NCBI GenBank assembly: GCA_012845835.1
Contig: JABAKD010000011.1
Coordinates: 7,440,381-7,504,380, forward strand
Direction of reading: 5' to 3'
DNA length: 64,000 nucleotides
From: Undaria pinnatifida
Lineage: Eukaryota > Sar > Phaeophyceae > Laminariales > Alariaceae
The translations under genes were made by a program, and so were the position numbers. A model generated the notes under the pieces. That model saw only the letters and a program-made list of their open reading frames with translations, was not told the DNA's origin and did not search any database. Shown here piece by piece: positions 42,960 through 53,740 of the stretch; position 1 is the stretch's first letter; every line of letters starts with the position of its first letter.

Positions 42960-45900
42960 GGTGTTTGTTGTTCCTACTCTTGCTGTTGTTGTTCTTGTTG
43001 TTCGTTTTTTCTTTCTCTCCCTTCATTCACCTTAACGCGCAGCACAGGCACAACCCCCTTCCCCGTCTATCCCCCTCTTAGTGTTGCCTCCTTATCCTCG
43101 TCCCCCGTACCCGCCTCCCGTCCTCCGTCCCCCAAACGTTTCTGCTGTGACTGGTAAATAACATCCACCTCCGCTCGCCGTGCTCCTGCTCTGCTGTTGT
43201 TTGTTACTGGCTTGATCTTTGCAATGTGTCTCGCACCGATGCCATCATAGGACATCGAGCTGCTGACCAACGCGGTGGAGAAGGAGCGCAAGAACGTTGA
43301 GCGCGGGGTAGGCGGCCGCGAGCGCAAGCAGGTACGATGCGGTACGGAGAGCGAAACCCGCTTTCTGGCTTGTTTTTGCGTCCCTTTTATTGTTGTTTTC
43401 GCCATGTCTTGCCATTTTTTTCGTTGTCTTTCTCTGCCGTTTACTTGGATCTTTTGTTAGTCATTTTCTCGTTTTCTGTCTTCTCTTGTTTCGGGTTCAG
43501 CTGGTAAGCCATCACTTCAAATATGACCTTCCTCCCCCCCCACCCCCCCCCCCTCTAATAAGGAGTAGGAACGGTGCTTCGTTTCGATAGGGATGCGTGG
43601 TCAATGGTCAAATCGCTACAGGTAAGGCAGGCAACAAATGAGTAGCCCCCCCCCCCCCCCCCACGCCTACCCTCACAGGACTGGGAGTCCCAGGTGAAAG
43701 TCCTCGAGTGGATGGTCGAGCACAGAAAGCCGGTGCGATTCGGCAACTGGACGGCCCAGGATGTTGAGGCGCTTAACAAATTCCAGCTCCTCACCGCTAA
43801 GGAGGTTGTGTACCTGGTGAACCTCTCTAAGCGCGATTACCTTAGGAAGGCCAACAAGTGGCTGCCGAAGATTCAGGCCAAGGTTGGGGAACTGGGCGGG
43901 GGGCAGATGATCCCCTTCAGCGTGGAGTTCGAGCAGGAGGTATGTGCTTGTTTGTTGGGGGTGGGGGGTTATATGTTTTGGCTCGGTTAATAACAGATTA
44001 TAGCGTATGATCCCCTTCGGGGTGTGGAAGTCGAGCGGGAGGTATTCGTGTCTGTGTAGGGCGGGGGTTGTGAGCTGACCAAATAGGATACTATAACCTG
44101 TTATAACCTGTTTACTACGGTCAAACTGTTTTTAAGTTACTTGTGCTCTAATCCCCTTCAGTGCGGAGTTCGATCAGGGAATGTGTGCTTGTTTGGGGGG
44201 GGGGGGAGTGGGGGGGGGGGCTGGCTAAGTAGGATATACGCGGATTTAGTACTACTGTGAAACAAAATCCCACACTAGTTCCAGATAGGTTGTCCTTAAA
44301 TCCCCCTCAGCGCGGAGTTCGACCAGGAGGTTTGCGCGTGTTTGTGTAGGGAGGGAGGGGGGGGTAGATTCTATGTTTTGGGAGGACGACATAAAAGTAA
44401 ATGTCCCATTTAACTGTCGCTTAAGCCACCCTATATACGCAAATCGCCCGCGTGTTGGAAATATTGCGAGTTGGAGGACGCCGGAGGTACCTCGTGGTAG
44501 CTGGTGTCCCCTCCTAAACGTGTGGACGCGAAACATAAATATAAACGTGGGAGGACGACATAATGGTAAATGCCCCATTTTAACTGTCGCTTAAGCCACC
44601 CTATATACGCAAATCGCCCGCGTGTTGGAAATATTGCGAGTTGGAGGACGCCTGAGGTACCTCGTGGTAGCCCGTATCCCCTCCTCAACGCGTGGACGCG
44701 AAGCATAAATATAAACGTGTGTTGGAGTTGATATAGCCAGTGCGGTGGATGTCTGCGGTTGATATGAAAAGTAAGGTGCTTCGCGCTGTTCCAATTAGCT
44801 GTCAGTTTACACGGTCTGCGGTTGAGCGCGTTTCGGTAGGCCTTAGGACTCCGTTTTTATAAGGATGTTTACGGAAGAGTTGCCGATGTTACTAATAGAA
44901 ACATGAAGGCGATCGAGATGAACCCGGGGATGATGATGAGCGAATATCCCTGGTTGTCGGTGCCCATGTATTGACCCATGTCCGTCGTAGAGTCTGTCTC
45001 CTGTGCTTGAAACGCGTTGATATCGTCTTGTTGATAATTTGGAGGCCACTGGACGTTAGTTAACTGCATCCTGCAATTTTTTTACCCCGGTTGGAGTCGA
45101 ACTGTCGACGAACGGCATCTCCCAATAGCCGCACTTATCCATTGTGTTGTAACGTCCTTGCGGTAAAATCAACACTTCTATACTTGTAGGCTAAAACAGC
45201 AAACACGTGAAACACCAAACTAATCCTATAACACGTTGCAGTAGAAAGGGAGGCAGATGAGGTACAGAGTCGCAGAGTTTTGGCAGCTACTGAAGGATCA
45301 GGTTCCAACGCCGTTACCGGGGGCGTTCAAATTTACCTGGTATATAAATGCTTAGCAGCAGGGGGGTCGACAACTTTGCATGTGTCTTATTCGGCAGGCG
45401 CCGTGGTGTTGCGGCCGCAGTATCTCGCGATCGGCGAGGCTGACCAACGCGTGTTTAAGGTTGAACGGCGCGGGCGATCAACACAAACGTCTTGGGACAA
45501 AACGTAATCGGATTTTCATGTACTAGGCGGCGCGGTCGGGGTTTCGAGAACATGTGTTACTCAATTGGCAATGGCAGCTACGAGGGATGTTTGCCTCTGG
45601 GGCGTTTGTAACAGCTTTTCTATTTTCGATATTACAATGTATGCAGGGGGCAAGATCATCGATTGTATGTGTAGGGGCGGGGGGTCTGTGTTTTGCATTT
45701 ACTAAGCGGGAGTGTTAAACAGGTCGTCGTCGGCTGTCTGCGTTGGGATGTGTTAGTGTTGTTTTGGTTTGTTCTGTGGGGTGGTTGGGTTGCGCTGTTT
45801 CAGTGCTGCGATTTGTTGTGTTGTATGGCACCTGGTACGGTACGTACTCGTAGTGTGTTGTTTTCTCGTCCACCGACTCACTCACCCACTCGCCCACCCT

Positions 45901-48900
45901 CTTATGATACCCACGCACCGAGCCACCCACCGACGCACCCCACCTCACCCCACCCCACCCACAGTGGATGGACGAGGACATTGGCGGGACGCTTGACGCG
46001 TACAAGGCGGCAAACCCTACCCACAAGAGCGTCATGGTGCGCATTCTTAAGGCGGGCTACCACGCGCTGCAGCTGATTCACTACTTCACCTCGGGGGCGG
46101 ATGAGGTTCGAGGGTGGACCATCAAGGACGGCTGGCTCGCGCCACAGGCCGCGGGTGAGATATGGAGGCGCTGGAGAGGGGGGGGGGGCGGGGGGAAGTA
46201 GAAGGGGAGGTCGGGGGGGGGGGGGGGGGCGAGATGCGAGGATGGACCATCAAGAATGGCTGGCTTGCGCCCAGGCGGTGGGGTAGAGTTTGAGGCAGGA
46301 TAGGGGGCGGGTGGGGGCGAGGAGGAGGGGGGGGGGAGGGCTGAGAACGACCCCTTCTGCTTGGCACGTGGGCCGGCTGGAGGGAGGCTGTTAATTTTGC
46401 AGGAAGATGAATACAAAGGGAGAGAGGTGGAACAACCATTAATAGGGGGAGGGATATCGGGAGGGATAGGAAACACGGCTCGTACATTAACCACCGACAA
46501 CGGCCCCGCCCCCCCCTCTTCCCCTCCTTCCCTCCCTCCCTCCCTCCCTCCCTCCCTCCCGCCCCCCCTCTCTGTCGTTCCTCCCCAGGGGTGATTCACA
46601 CGGACTTCGAAAAGGGTTTCATCTGTGCGGAGGTAGGAGGTGCTGCATTCATTGTTTTGTTGAATTGGGTCCAAGTTTTTTTTCTTCCTTTTTCCTCCGT
46701 TGGAACCGGGCGGAATTTTTTTCTTTTTTTGCTGTTTTCGGTGAAATTCACACCTCGGTCAGATCACGATTTTCGATTTATCTAGATGCTTCGTGTACTG
46801 CCTGCCGGTGTGAGATGGTGTGCAAAAGATTCGTATCGTTACAGATCCCAGCCGGCAAACGTTTGCGCAAGAGCCGTGTTATACAGAGGTCCCACCCGGC
46901 AACTCTAGCTCTTGCAGATCATAGGATGGTATAGCTGCTATTAATAACATAGTAAGACTATACCGGTCGCTAGGAACTCGGGCGGCGCGATATTTTTATT
47001 CAACATTTGGAATACAGCTGTTGAGATTGAGGATTTATTCGAAACTCACATATGTAAGCTGTGTGGGATACTCCGATCGCGCGTGTTTCGGGGTGTGCAG
47101 TGTCTTGAAGAAGGATGCACGTCGGCGACTCCCCTTGGTGCCAGCTATTGTAGTACCAGGGTCAACAGGGTGATACAGAGACGTCCAGTCTCTAGTCACT
47201 CTGCGCACGGAAAATGTATTTGTAACTGCCATGTTAAAAACTTGTGTTCGTTGTTTTGGGTCCGCGGACGTAGCATCGGCTTCAGGCACCTCGAAGGGGG
47301 TATCTGATTTCTGTCGCCGCCGAAATCGGAAAACTCGCGCTTGCTGGAAATAAATGAACGCATTATCTGCCTCGAAGGAGGGAAGTATCGACAGGGACGT
47401 ATGGACTGTCTTGTTCACACGTCGGACAGACAGATCACCAATCCCTCCTTGATCATGTAGATATTTTAGGGCATGTCTGTAGTGTGTCGCTCATGTTACC
47501 GGCTGGGAGCCGTGCGATCTACACGATCTAGCACATGTTTCGTGGGTTGGATATGTACTCTTATCCACAGATCCTGCACAACGTACTTGAACGGCAAATA
47601 CTGGATGTACTGTAGATGATCTGCTACTGCTGTAGATCGTGATTTCGCACGAGATGTGTAAGTGTTCGATGTGTGGTTAGTCGTTCTTTTGCTTTTTTCT
47701 CCTGGCAAATATTGGCTACAGTGAATAGATCGTGCAGATCGTGCAGATCGTGCAGATCGTTCGAATCCATCAGGGATATCCATCAGGGATGGATATAAAA
47801 TCTCGACCACAAAATGGAGAACTGATCTATCAAAAAGGTGCTGAAAAGTTGTTTTGCTTTTCTCCGGCGGGATCGATCCGGCGGCACCTTTTTGCTCGTT
47901 GCGTTTTTTTTCGTACTTTTGTTAGGTGATGACGTTCGAAGACTTGAAAGAGTTGGGAGACGAGGAGGCGGTGAAGAAGGCGGGGAAGCTCAGGCAGCAG
48001 GGAAAGAAGTACGTCGTGCAAGACGCCGACGTCATATTCTTCAAGGTGGGTGATCCAGTGGGATGTGTGTTTGGCTAGGTTAGGTTGGGTGGGGTGGGTT
48101 GGGGGTGTGTGGTTGGGTGGTTTGGGTGGGTGGGTGGCGCGTGGTGGGTGGGCGAGGTGTTCGGGTGGTGGGTGGGGTGCGGTGGTTGGGTGGGGGTGAT
48201 TGACTGCGGTGGCTGGATGGGGTGTGTACGGGGTGAGGTGGGTGGTTGGAGTGTGTGGGTGCGGTGGGGGTGGTTAGGTGGGGGGTGTAAGTGGGGTGGG
48301 GTGCGATGAGGGTGGGGGTGAGTGGAAGGGTTGAGTAGGTGAATGGGTGGGTGGGTGGGAATGGGTTTATAAGTAGTTGTTTTTTTGTTGATTAGGTAGT
48401 TTGGGTGAGTTGGTGGGTGGGTGGGTGGGTGGTTGGGTGGTTATTTTGTAGTTTGATTGGGTGGGTTGGTGAGTGGGGTGGTGTCGGTTGGGAGGATGGG
48501 TCGGTGTACGGTTTGGGGTTGGGAGAATGGATCGGTGTACGGTTTGGGTGGTTGGTATCTTTGTTGATTGGGTAGGTGGGTGGAATGGATGGTTGGATGG
48601 ACGGGGCAAGAGGGGGGGGACCGGGGCGGCGGGTGGAGGTGTTTCTTTTTGTGGGTTGGGTTTCTGAGGGGATGGCTGGGGTGGCTGGGTGGCTGGGTGG
48701 CTGGGCTGTTGGTTTTTGTATTGATTGGGTGAACGGTTTTGGAGGGGGAGATTGGGGGAGTGGGTGGATGGGTATTTGGTTTCTTGGTTGATTCGGTAGG
48801 TGGCTCGGGGAAGGGGAGTCATACGGCCGACTCGTTCCCGTCACGGCGGCTCGATCTGGAGCGGTGGTAGAGAAGATCGTCTGGGGTCGTTGTCCAAAGT

Positions 48901-49127
48901 GGTTGGATGATCGCTTTCGTTTTTACCGCGTTTCGGATCGGTTCGACGCGACTCTGGTCCTGGTGGTGTTGGTAAAAATACTAACACTCTTCACCTCCCC
49001 GATGTGCATTGCTCATCGCCTCACCGTCACCCACCCCCCCACCCCTCCTCCCTGCCGTCCTTGTTTTGATCGTGCTGTCGGTGCTACTACGCCTGGGCCT
49101 CTGCCGCAACCACAGTTCAACAACTAA
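39140..49127 (+). CDS. OLA1: Obg-like ATPase 1 (YchF/OLA1 family)
   Basis: P-loop ATPase of the TRAFAC class, cytosolic, linked to ribosomes, translation and stress responses in other eukaryotes. Nine exons: 39140-39163, 41917-42192, 42721-42891, 43251-43331, 43679-43939, 45965-46154, 46589-46632, 47926-48045, 49116-49127. All phases agree, giving about 392 residues, against 396 in human. Exon 1 is only MPPKKGGK, the conserved start of the family. Motifs: G1 GVPNVGKS (31-38), [12 protein letters not shown]3 DIAGLVK (about 94-100), [10 protein letters not shown], and G4-position NLSK (about 232-235; the human protein has NLSE). The C-terminal TGS domain runs from [13 protein letters not shown] to VIFFK. 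The last exon is 12 nt (FNN then TAA) behind a 1.07-kb G-rich intron. Introns 5 and 6 hold copies of the preceding exon ends. Confidence 0.95.
40025..40075. repeat. Palindromic TACCAGGTA cluster in OLA1 intron 1
   Basis: GTACCAGGTGCCAGGTACCA, then GGTACCTGGTAAATTACCTG: four to five overlapping direct and inverted copies of TACCAGGTA that can form a hairpin. Confidence 0.75.
40545..40610 (-). repeat. Dispersed repeat family B, copy (OLA1 intron 1)
   Basis: The minus strand reads CGAAATTCCAACTACTTTGT, then CTCAAAAACGAGGGTGCAGT: both half-sites in family order. Confidence 0.65.
40983..41835 (+). repeat. (TTTCC)n pentanucleotide satellite in OLA1 intron 1
   Basis: Decayed TTTCCC/CTTTCC units from about 40983, then about 640 bp of nearly pure TTTCC from 41178 with rare 4-base slips. 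It is all pyrimidine on the sense strand and leads to the exon 2 acceptor. It accounts for the very long Phe/Pro/Leu/Ser and Lys/Gly/Arg frames on both strands, none of which is a gene apart from the OLA1 exon 2 tail. Confidence 0.97.
42193..42500 (+). repeat. (GGGGT)n array starting at the OLA1 exon 2 donor
   Basis: The donor is GTGAGGTGGGG and the pentamer starts immediately, running for about 300 bp with a few interruptions (TAGAGTGGGATTGG). Runs of four G every five bases on the sense strand can fold as G-quadruplexes in DNA and pre-mRNA. Confidence 0.95.
42892..42961 (+). repeat. (GTT)n array that contains the OLA1 exon 3 donor
   Basis: The intron begins AAG/GTGTTGTTGTTG and continues for about 23 triplets, so the 5' splice site sits in the repeat. 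Confidence 0.95.
43555..43663 (-). repeat. Dispersed repeat family C, 5' half, ending in a poly-C run (OLA1 intron 4)
   Basis: GAGTAGGAACGGTGCTTCGT, GGATGCGTGGTCAATGGTCA and GCAGGCAACAAATGAGTAG, then C17. It ends only 16 bp before the exon 5 acceptor, so it supplies that acceptor's pyrimidine tract. Confidence 0.7.
43995..44355 (+). repeat. Three degenerate copies of the OLA1 exon 5 end and donor inside intron 5
   Basis: The true exon end (43908-43945) has ATGATCCCCTTCAGCGTGGA, GTTCGAGCAGGAG, GTATGTG. Copies: about 44005-44062 (ATGATCCCCTTCGGGG, GGGAGGTATTCG), 44150-44195 (AATCCCCTTCAGTGCGGAGT, GTGTGCTTGTTTG) and 44299-44352 (TCCCCCTCAGCGCGGAGTTC, GACCAGGAGG). Spacing is about 100-150 bp. 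Between copies lie intron pieces with TGGCTAAGTAGGATAT and a half family B repeat (44250-44298). The copies have lost the reading frame, but several keep donor-like sites. Confidence 0.8.
44381..44718 (+). repeat. Tandem duplication of a 169-bp unit (OLA1 intron 5)
   Basis: Starts GGAGGACGACATAA at 44381 and again at 44550. Both units carry TCGCTTAAGCCACCCTATAT and GGAAATATTGCGAGTTGGAG with about 10 differences. Confidence 0.93.
45085..45165 (-). other. tRNA-like sequence (possible SINE head) in OLA1 intron 5
   Basis: The minus strand has a B-box-like CAGTTCGACTCCAACC followed by a T-run after about 10 bases, and an upstream GTGCGGCTATTGGGAG resembling an A-box. No full cloverleaf can be drawn, so I do not call a tRNA gene. 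Confidence 0.25.
46215..46285 (+). repeat. Degenerate copy of the OLA1 exon 6 end inside intron 6
   Basis: GATGCGAGGATGGACCATCA, AGAATGGCTGGCTTGCGCC copies exon bases 46100-46148 (GAGGTTCGAGGGTGGACCAT, CAAGGACGGCTGGCTCGCGC). It lies about 125 bp downstream, after a poly-G run. A TGGGGTAGAG follows where the donor would be. Confidence 0.85.
46500..46566 (+). repeat. (CCCT)n tract before OLA1 exon 7
   Basis: CCCTCCCTCC tetramers leading into the CTCCCCAG acceptor. Confidence 0.85.
47725..47765 (+). repeat. 10-bp tandem repeat in OLA1 intron 7
   Basis: ATCGTGCAG(G) units repeated four times. Confidence 0.85.
48046..48800 (+). repeat. G-rich GGGT/GGTT low-complexity block in OLA1 intron 8
   Basis: About 750 bp of degenerate TGGGTGGG/TTGGGTGG starting at the exon 8 donor (AAG/GTGGGTG). 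Strong G over C skew on the sense strand. No coding signal. Confidence 0.9.
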
Positions 49128-51824
49128 GGGTGTAGTCGTTCTCGTGGGTGAAGTAGATTGACGGGTGGTCGGATGGATGGCGGGGCACAACGCCCGGCGC
49201 TCGGGTGTTTATTTCTTGGATTTTTCTGGTCGAGATTGGCGCATTTCCCTCCCATCCGGTCGGGCGTGTGTTGCGCTATGATCTGATATACGGATAATAT
49301 CATACGGACGGACGGCCGTTTGTTTATTTTTGGGCGTTGCTCAGGTTACTTTGTCGGGGAGGGGGGTCAGGGGGATTGCTCGTTCGTTGTTCATTCGTGC
49401 TGGTAGACCGGGGTGTCTGTCCTTCGTACGAATGTAGCGGACGGCTAAACCCCCCACCGCACACCGCACCCGTCTGTTCGGCATTGGGTTTCTTGGGCAG
49501 TTTTTGTCCTCTCGCTTGCTCGTGGGGCCTGTGTCGGACGCTTTTCTTTTCTTCGTGTTTTTCGGTCCTTTCCTCTTTTTATTAGACGTACCGGTACACG
49601 AAAGGAGCAGGAAGCGGCGGGACGCGGTGTAAGCTGGTGATATATATATATATATCCGTTGGTATGGAGATTGGCTTTATCCCGGAGCTGGTGATGCCGT
49701 GAAGATGTCGCGGTGGAGGATTCCCGACCGGATGTTTGATAGTTTGTCACCAGCCGTCACGACCGACGTAGCTGCAACATTTTCCCCCGTATATATAGCC
49801 AGGTGCTAAGAAGAGATCTGATCCATAAGGGACGCGTAAGGATTCTACCTCCGGTCTTCGTTCTGTGATCCGACGTTATTCGGCTTCACAGCGGAAGATC
49901 CCGTTAGGATGCCGGTTACAGGGTCGACCCTCAGTGAAGACGAGGAGTCTCGATATACGCGATATTCGAGACTGGGAGGCCTTTTCAGGCCTGACCTTTG
50001 CGGGATCCGTCCCGTACGCATGAATGATTTGAGTCCTACGATCTGTATGCCATACACTGCTGTGTCCGTCAGATTGGGGACGATGTATATCCGTTGGGGG
50101 GGTGGGAGCCAGGGTTCGTACGTATCGCACCCGCCAATCTCCTACCACAACAGCCTACGAAAGAGACCGTGTTTACACCAGGCGGCAAGACCTGCAGAGG
50201 CCGCCTACGAAAGAGACGTGTTTACACCAGGCGGCAAGACCTGCAGAGACCGACAGTGGCCTATTAATAGCGGCAGTCAAACGAGTCTTAGCCTCCTCGG
50301 TAGAGAGAAACCTTGCCGATGCTGTAGCTTATGTCAGTGAGCGCGATGGCGCGCGATCGCACGATTTGAGACAACGAGCGGCAGCTGTTAGGGCAAGGCC
50401 CGCGCCGTTTGACCTTGAGTGACACAAAGCGGGGTAGACGTCTCGTCTTCCTCGCCGCACCCCACGAGGTATCGTCAGGGCTGCGCGTGGGTTGAGTATA
50501 TTAATACTTGGAAGTAGTATACTAACCGTGCAGATACTGTAGCTTATGCTCGTCTTTTTTTATTTGGTTAATGGGTTTGCAGTGTTTGTTCCAGTATGTA
50601 ATCGGACGCATTGGAAGGGACGGACACATCTGGACATCCCACAACAGCGGAGAATGCTGTAGTATAGCTTATATACCGCTGCTACTGGCAAGGCGATGTT
50701 GCACCAAAAGTTTATTTTCGAATATGCCAAAGCCAAAGTACGGGTCCATTATTTACTTTCTTTTTTGGAACTTCCAATTTTTCAGAAAAAGTGGATTCCT
50801 GGCGGCAAATCTTGGGTAGCATCTGCTTGGGAAAATATCAAGCTTATCTTGGATTTGAGGCGGCGAGATTTTGTGTGCTCCACACACTTCGTTCGACGAA
50901 ATCAAGGACAACTTCGTGAAATCTGAACGCAGCAAGCTGGTTAAGATGCTCCGACCCATCCTTGGTGTACCGTGCTCTCACTGCGGCCGGTGGTGTGTGG
51001 CGGACGCCTACTAGGCTTCTGTTCAAAATACGTTTGGCGGCTGGTGTGTAGGAAACAGAGACTTGAAGTAAAACTCTCGATCGCCCCTTAAAACGGTCAA
51101 AAAATACAATTTTGAGCAGAATAGACGGAAGAACTCAGGACAACGAGGGCAACCTCTCGCACCCTGGAGCATGGATCAACATGTCATGTACTATTCGGTC
51201 CTGTCCCCTACAATCATTTGGCCTTGTCCGAAACGAAGAGGGCTGGTCATGGGTTGTCTATCTCAAGATCGAAGGTCAACAATCAATCGTGGTTGTTGGA
51301 CAACGTCCACCAAGGCTTGATGAAAAATGACATTGCGCCGCTTGACAAAAATAGGAATAATAATAGATATATATCTTTTATCGTTCTTTCCTCGCAGCGA
51401 CGGTACGAAAATCCCTCACGAAAACAAAAACAAAAATAAATGTGCAACATCGCCTTTTGCCACCGATCATCAGTATTATGCTGTCTCGATTTCGTTTGAT
51501 TAAATGGTTTGCGCGGTTTGTTCCAGCAAGAGTAATCGGGCACAATTTGATCAGACGTACGCATTTGGACTTACAGAGACCGAGGGCAAACCGGGGAACA
51601 TGCACATGTTGTCATAATTATGTAGCTTACGGAGGTCTTTACTTAACTTCATTAAAGTGCTTGCAATGTTTAGTGCATGAAGTAAGCGAACACACTTTGA
51701 TCAGACGGACTAAATTAGGACATTTCGCCACAGAGGACCCCTGTTTGCAAAATGCTAACAACGTTGTAGTTTCCTACGTCATGACTTAACCGCAATCCGT
51801 ATAAATCGTCAGCCAGCCTCGTTT
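49128..51824. other. Gene-poor region downstream of OLA1
   Basis: No gene recognised. At 50156-50252 a unit of about 50 bp (CCTACGAAAGAGAC, GTGTTTACACCAGGCGGCAA, GACCTGCAGAG) is tandemly doubled. Between about 50565 and 51790 a degenerate module recurs roughly four times, with TGTTTGTTCCAG..GTAATCGG, GGACGGAC and GAC..GAGGGCAACC motifs. A frame at 50696-50926 (MLHQKFIFEYAKAKVRVHYL) is open but has no family resemblance. (TA)n at about 49640. Confidence 0.45.
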
Positions 51825-52494
51825 TCCCTATTATTTATTCCTGTAGGGGTTAGATTCTGAATTGGCTATTCCTCAGACGGCTATCTTTTCTTGACCGCAA
51901 TTTTCTGTCTACTTTTTTCACCGCGGCTGATAACTTACGCCTTCGGGCCCGGACGGCCGCGAGCTCGCGGGGGTGCCTCTGCACAGTCACCCGCCACCAT
52001 GTGGCAAGTCTCGCAGTCCTGCTCGCTGAGCTCGGCGAACAATCCAGGGAAAAAGTTCCAAAAGTTTCACATCAATTGCTCAAAGCCTAAGTCTGAATTC
52101 AAGGCTATCGCGCCCAGTATACTGATGCAGCCCAGTACATACTGATGGCGATTGACTAGTCTCAAGTTAAAGATACAATGAATGGTCGAACCAGTGTGCT
52201 GACCACTCTAGACCAAGTCTCTATTTTCAAGCCGAGAAAAAAAATAATCACCACACACAAAAGAAGTGCTGGCAATCAACCCTCATAATATAATCAGCTT
52301 ACAAGTTGCTTAAAAACTGCTATTTTATTGATTGTTTTTAACTATAATACCCCAATCACCGAGGTCATGGTTATTTGAAAGTAGCCGCGGCTAATCAACG
52401 TAGCGTCAGGTGCTTGATTTTACTCAAGCAGTCCATCACGGAAAAAATGCCGAAATAATCAATAGCCAAACCGCTTTCGCCAGACTGAGTATAT

Positions 52495-52580
52495 CATACG
52501 ATATGAAAACTTTATCGTATCTTATCATCGTATCTTATCATCATACGATATGATACTTTATCGTATCTTAACAATGCCAA
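52495..52580. repeat. AT-rich palindromic ATCATACGATATG/TATCGTATCTT cluster
   Basis: ATCATACGATATGA and CTTTATCGTATCTTA alternate in direct and inverted copies for about 80 bp inside the 5.2-kb element. Confidence 0.8.
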
Positions 52581-52871
52581 TCATCTGTCACCCAATCAAT
52601 CATCTAATTCTATCATATAATTCTGCAGTATACTGTACCTACAAGTACTACTGAAGAATTGGCGGAAAGAGCAACTTAGTGTAAAACACACGGATTCACG
52701 ATCGAGAAACAGTGGGGTACCCGATTTAAGAACCTTCTTTGGTTTGCGCCAGGTTGCTTCTGGTCCGCCTACGTTTTCATTGCGTGCATGACACAGACAG
52801 GCTAATCTCCTTTCTTTGTTGCGATGTGTGCGTATCTCTGTCGTCTTGTATTTTGTTACCACAGAGCTCGC

Positions 52872-52945
52872 TCTGAATGGGGCATCAGCACGGACATTGG
52901 TCGCGCTGGATGTAGTTGGGTGGAAAGACTAGTCTAATGTAATGC
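52872..52945 (+). repeat. Internal repeat Y, copy 1 (further copies at 54903-54985 and 55722-55775)
   Basis: GGGGCATCAGCACGGACATT and GCGCTGGATGTAGTTGGGTG. The other copies have CATCGGCATGGACACTGGGT, GCTGGATGTAGATGGGTGGG and TGCTGGATGTGGATGGGTGG. Confidence 0.65.
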
Positions 52946-53236
52946 TCCTAACCTTCTACAAGTTGCGTTCGTGGAACCCAGATCGACGAGCTTGTTTTAC
53001 GAATCTCTACTGAAGTATTATGGAAATCAGGTATTCTGTTTAAGAATATTCTTGGAAAGGAAGATCTCCAAGCATCCAACCATTTGAACGACCTTTTGGT
53101 TTTCTAACCAAGACAAAATCTTGCAAGCGAACAAGATCATACCGTGCGCTGAAGAAACTTACTTTTACATGTTTTCAAGCATATCGTGTGCTAATTAAAC
53201 TCCTCCATTATAGTCACAAAGTTCGGTGCACCACGC

Positions 53237-53300
53237 AGCTTGCAAAGATGAGTATCGATCCTAAATTATCGAACTCACAGCTGACGTGTTTAGACATTTT
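53237..53300 (+). repeat. Internal repeat X, copy 1 (further copies at 54559-54625 and 54754-54818)
   Basis: GCAGCTTGCAAAGATGAGTA, then CGAACTCACAGCTGACGTG. In copies 2 and 3 the ATG opens a shared frame MSIDPKFVELTADVL before they diverge. In copy 1 that frame is broken. It may be a duplicated captured exon or part of the element's own coding. Confidence 0.7.
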
Positions 53301-53740
53301 TTTTTTCCAAAATGGGCCTCGGTAATCCATTGAGCACACGAGGGCACCAGAGCACAGCGAGCAGCACACTGCCCAGGAGAAAAAACAGGGTGGGGATTTA
53401 GATCGAGGCTGGGGCTACTCCATGGGATTCTATTCGTACGTTGTTGTTGTTACATACTGGACCCTAAGCCTATATCAGGCTTCCAGGGCAATGCCAGGAC
53501 ACATTGGGACTTTCCGTCATGAAGAAGCCCAATGAACCGGAACAAATGCGTGCAGACTGCTTCATTCAGCTTCCGTACGTTTTTGCTACATTTTTTGCTC
53601 AAAGTGCTCTCTGTGGTCCAAAAGCGCATTTCAAACACGTCGTCCTTGTCCACTACTTTTGATAATTCCCACCAAAAGGTGTGTTGGTTGAAGACGATGA
53701 TACTCGGCGATCAAGGAAAATAAAGCACTTTGGGTTCTGC

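Noticed and set aside
45693-46674. Frames around OLA1 exon 6 on both strands
   Set aside because: Shadows of exon 6 and of poly-G/C introns. The OLA1 frame is fixed by conserved residues.
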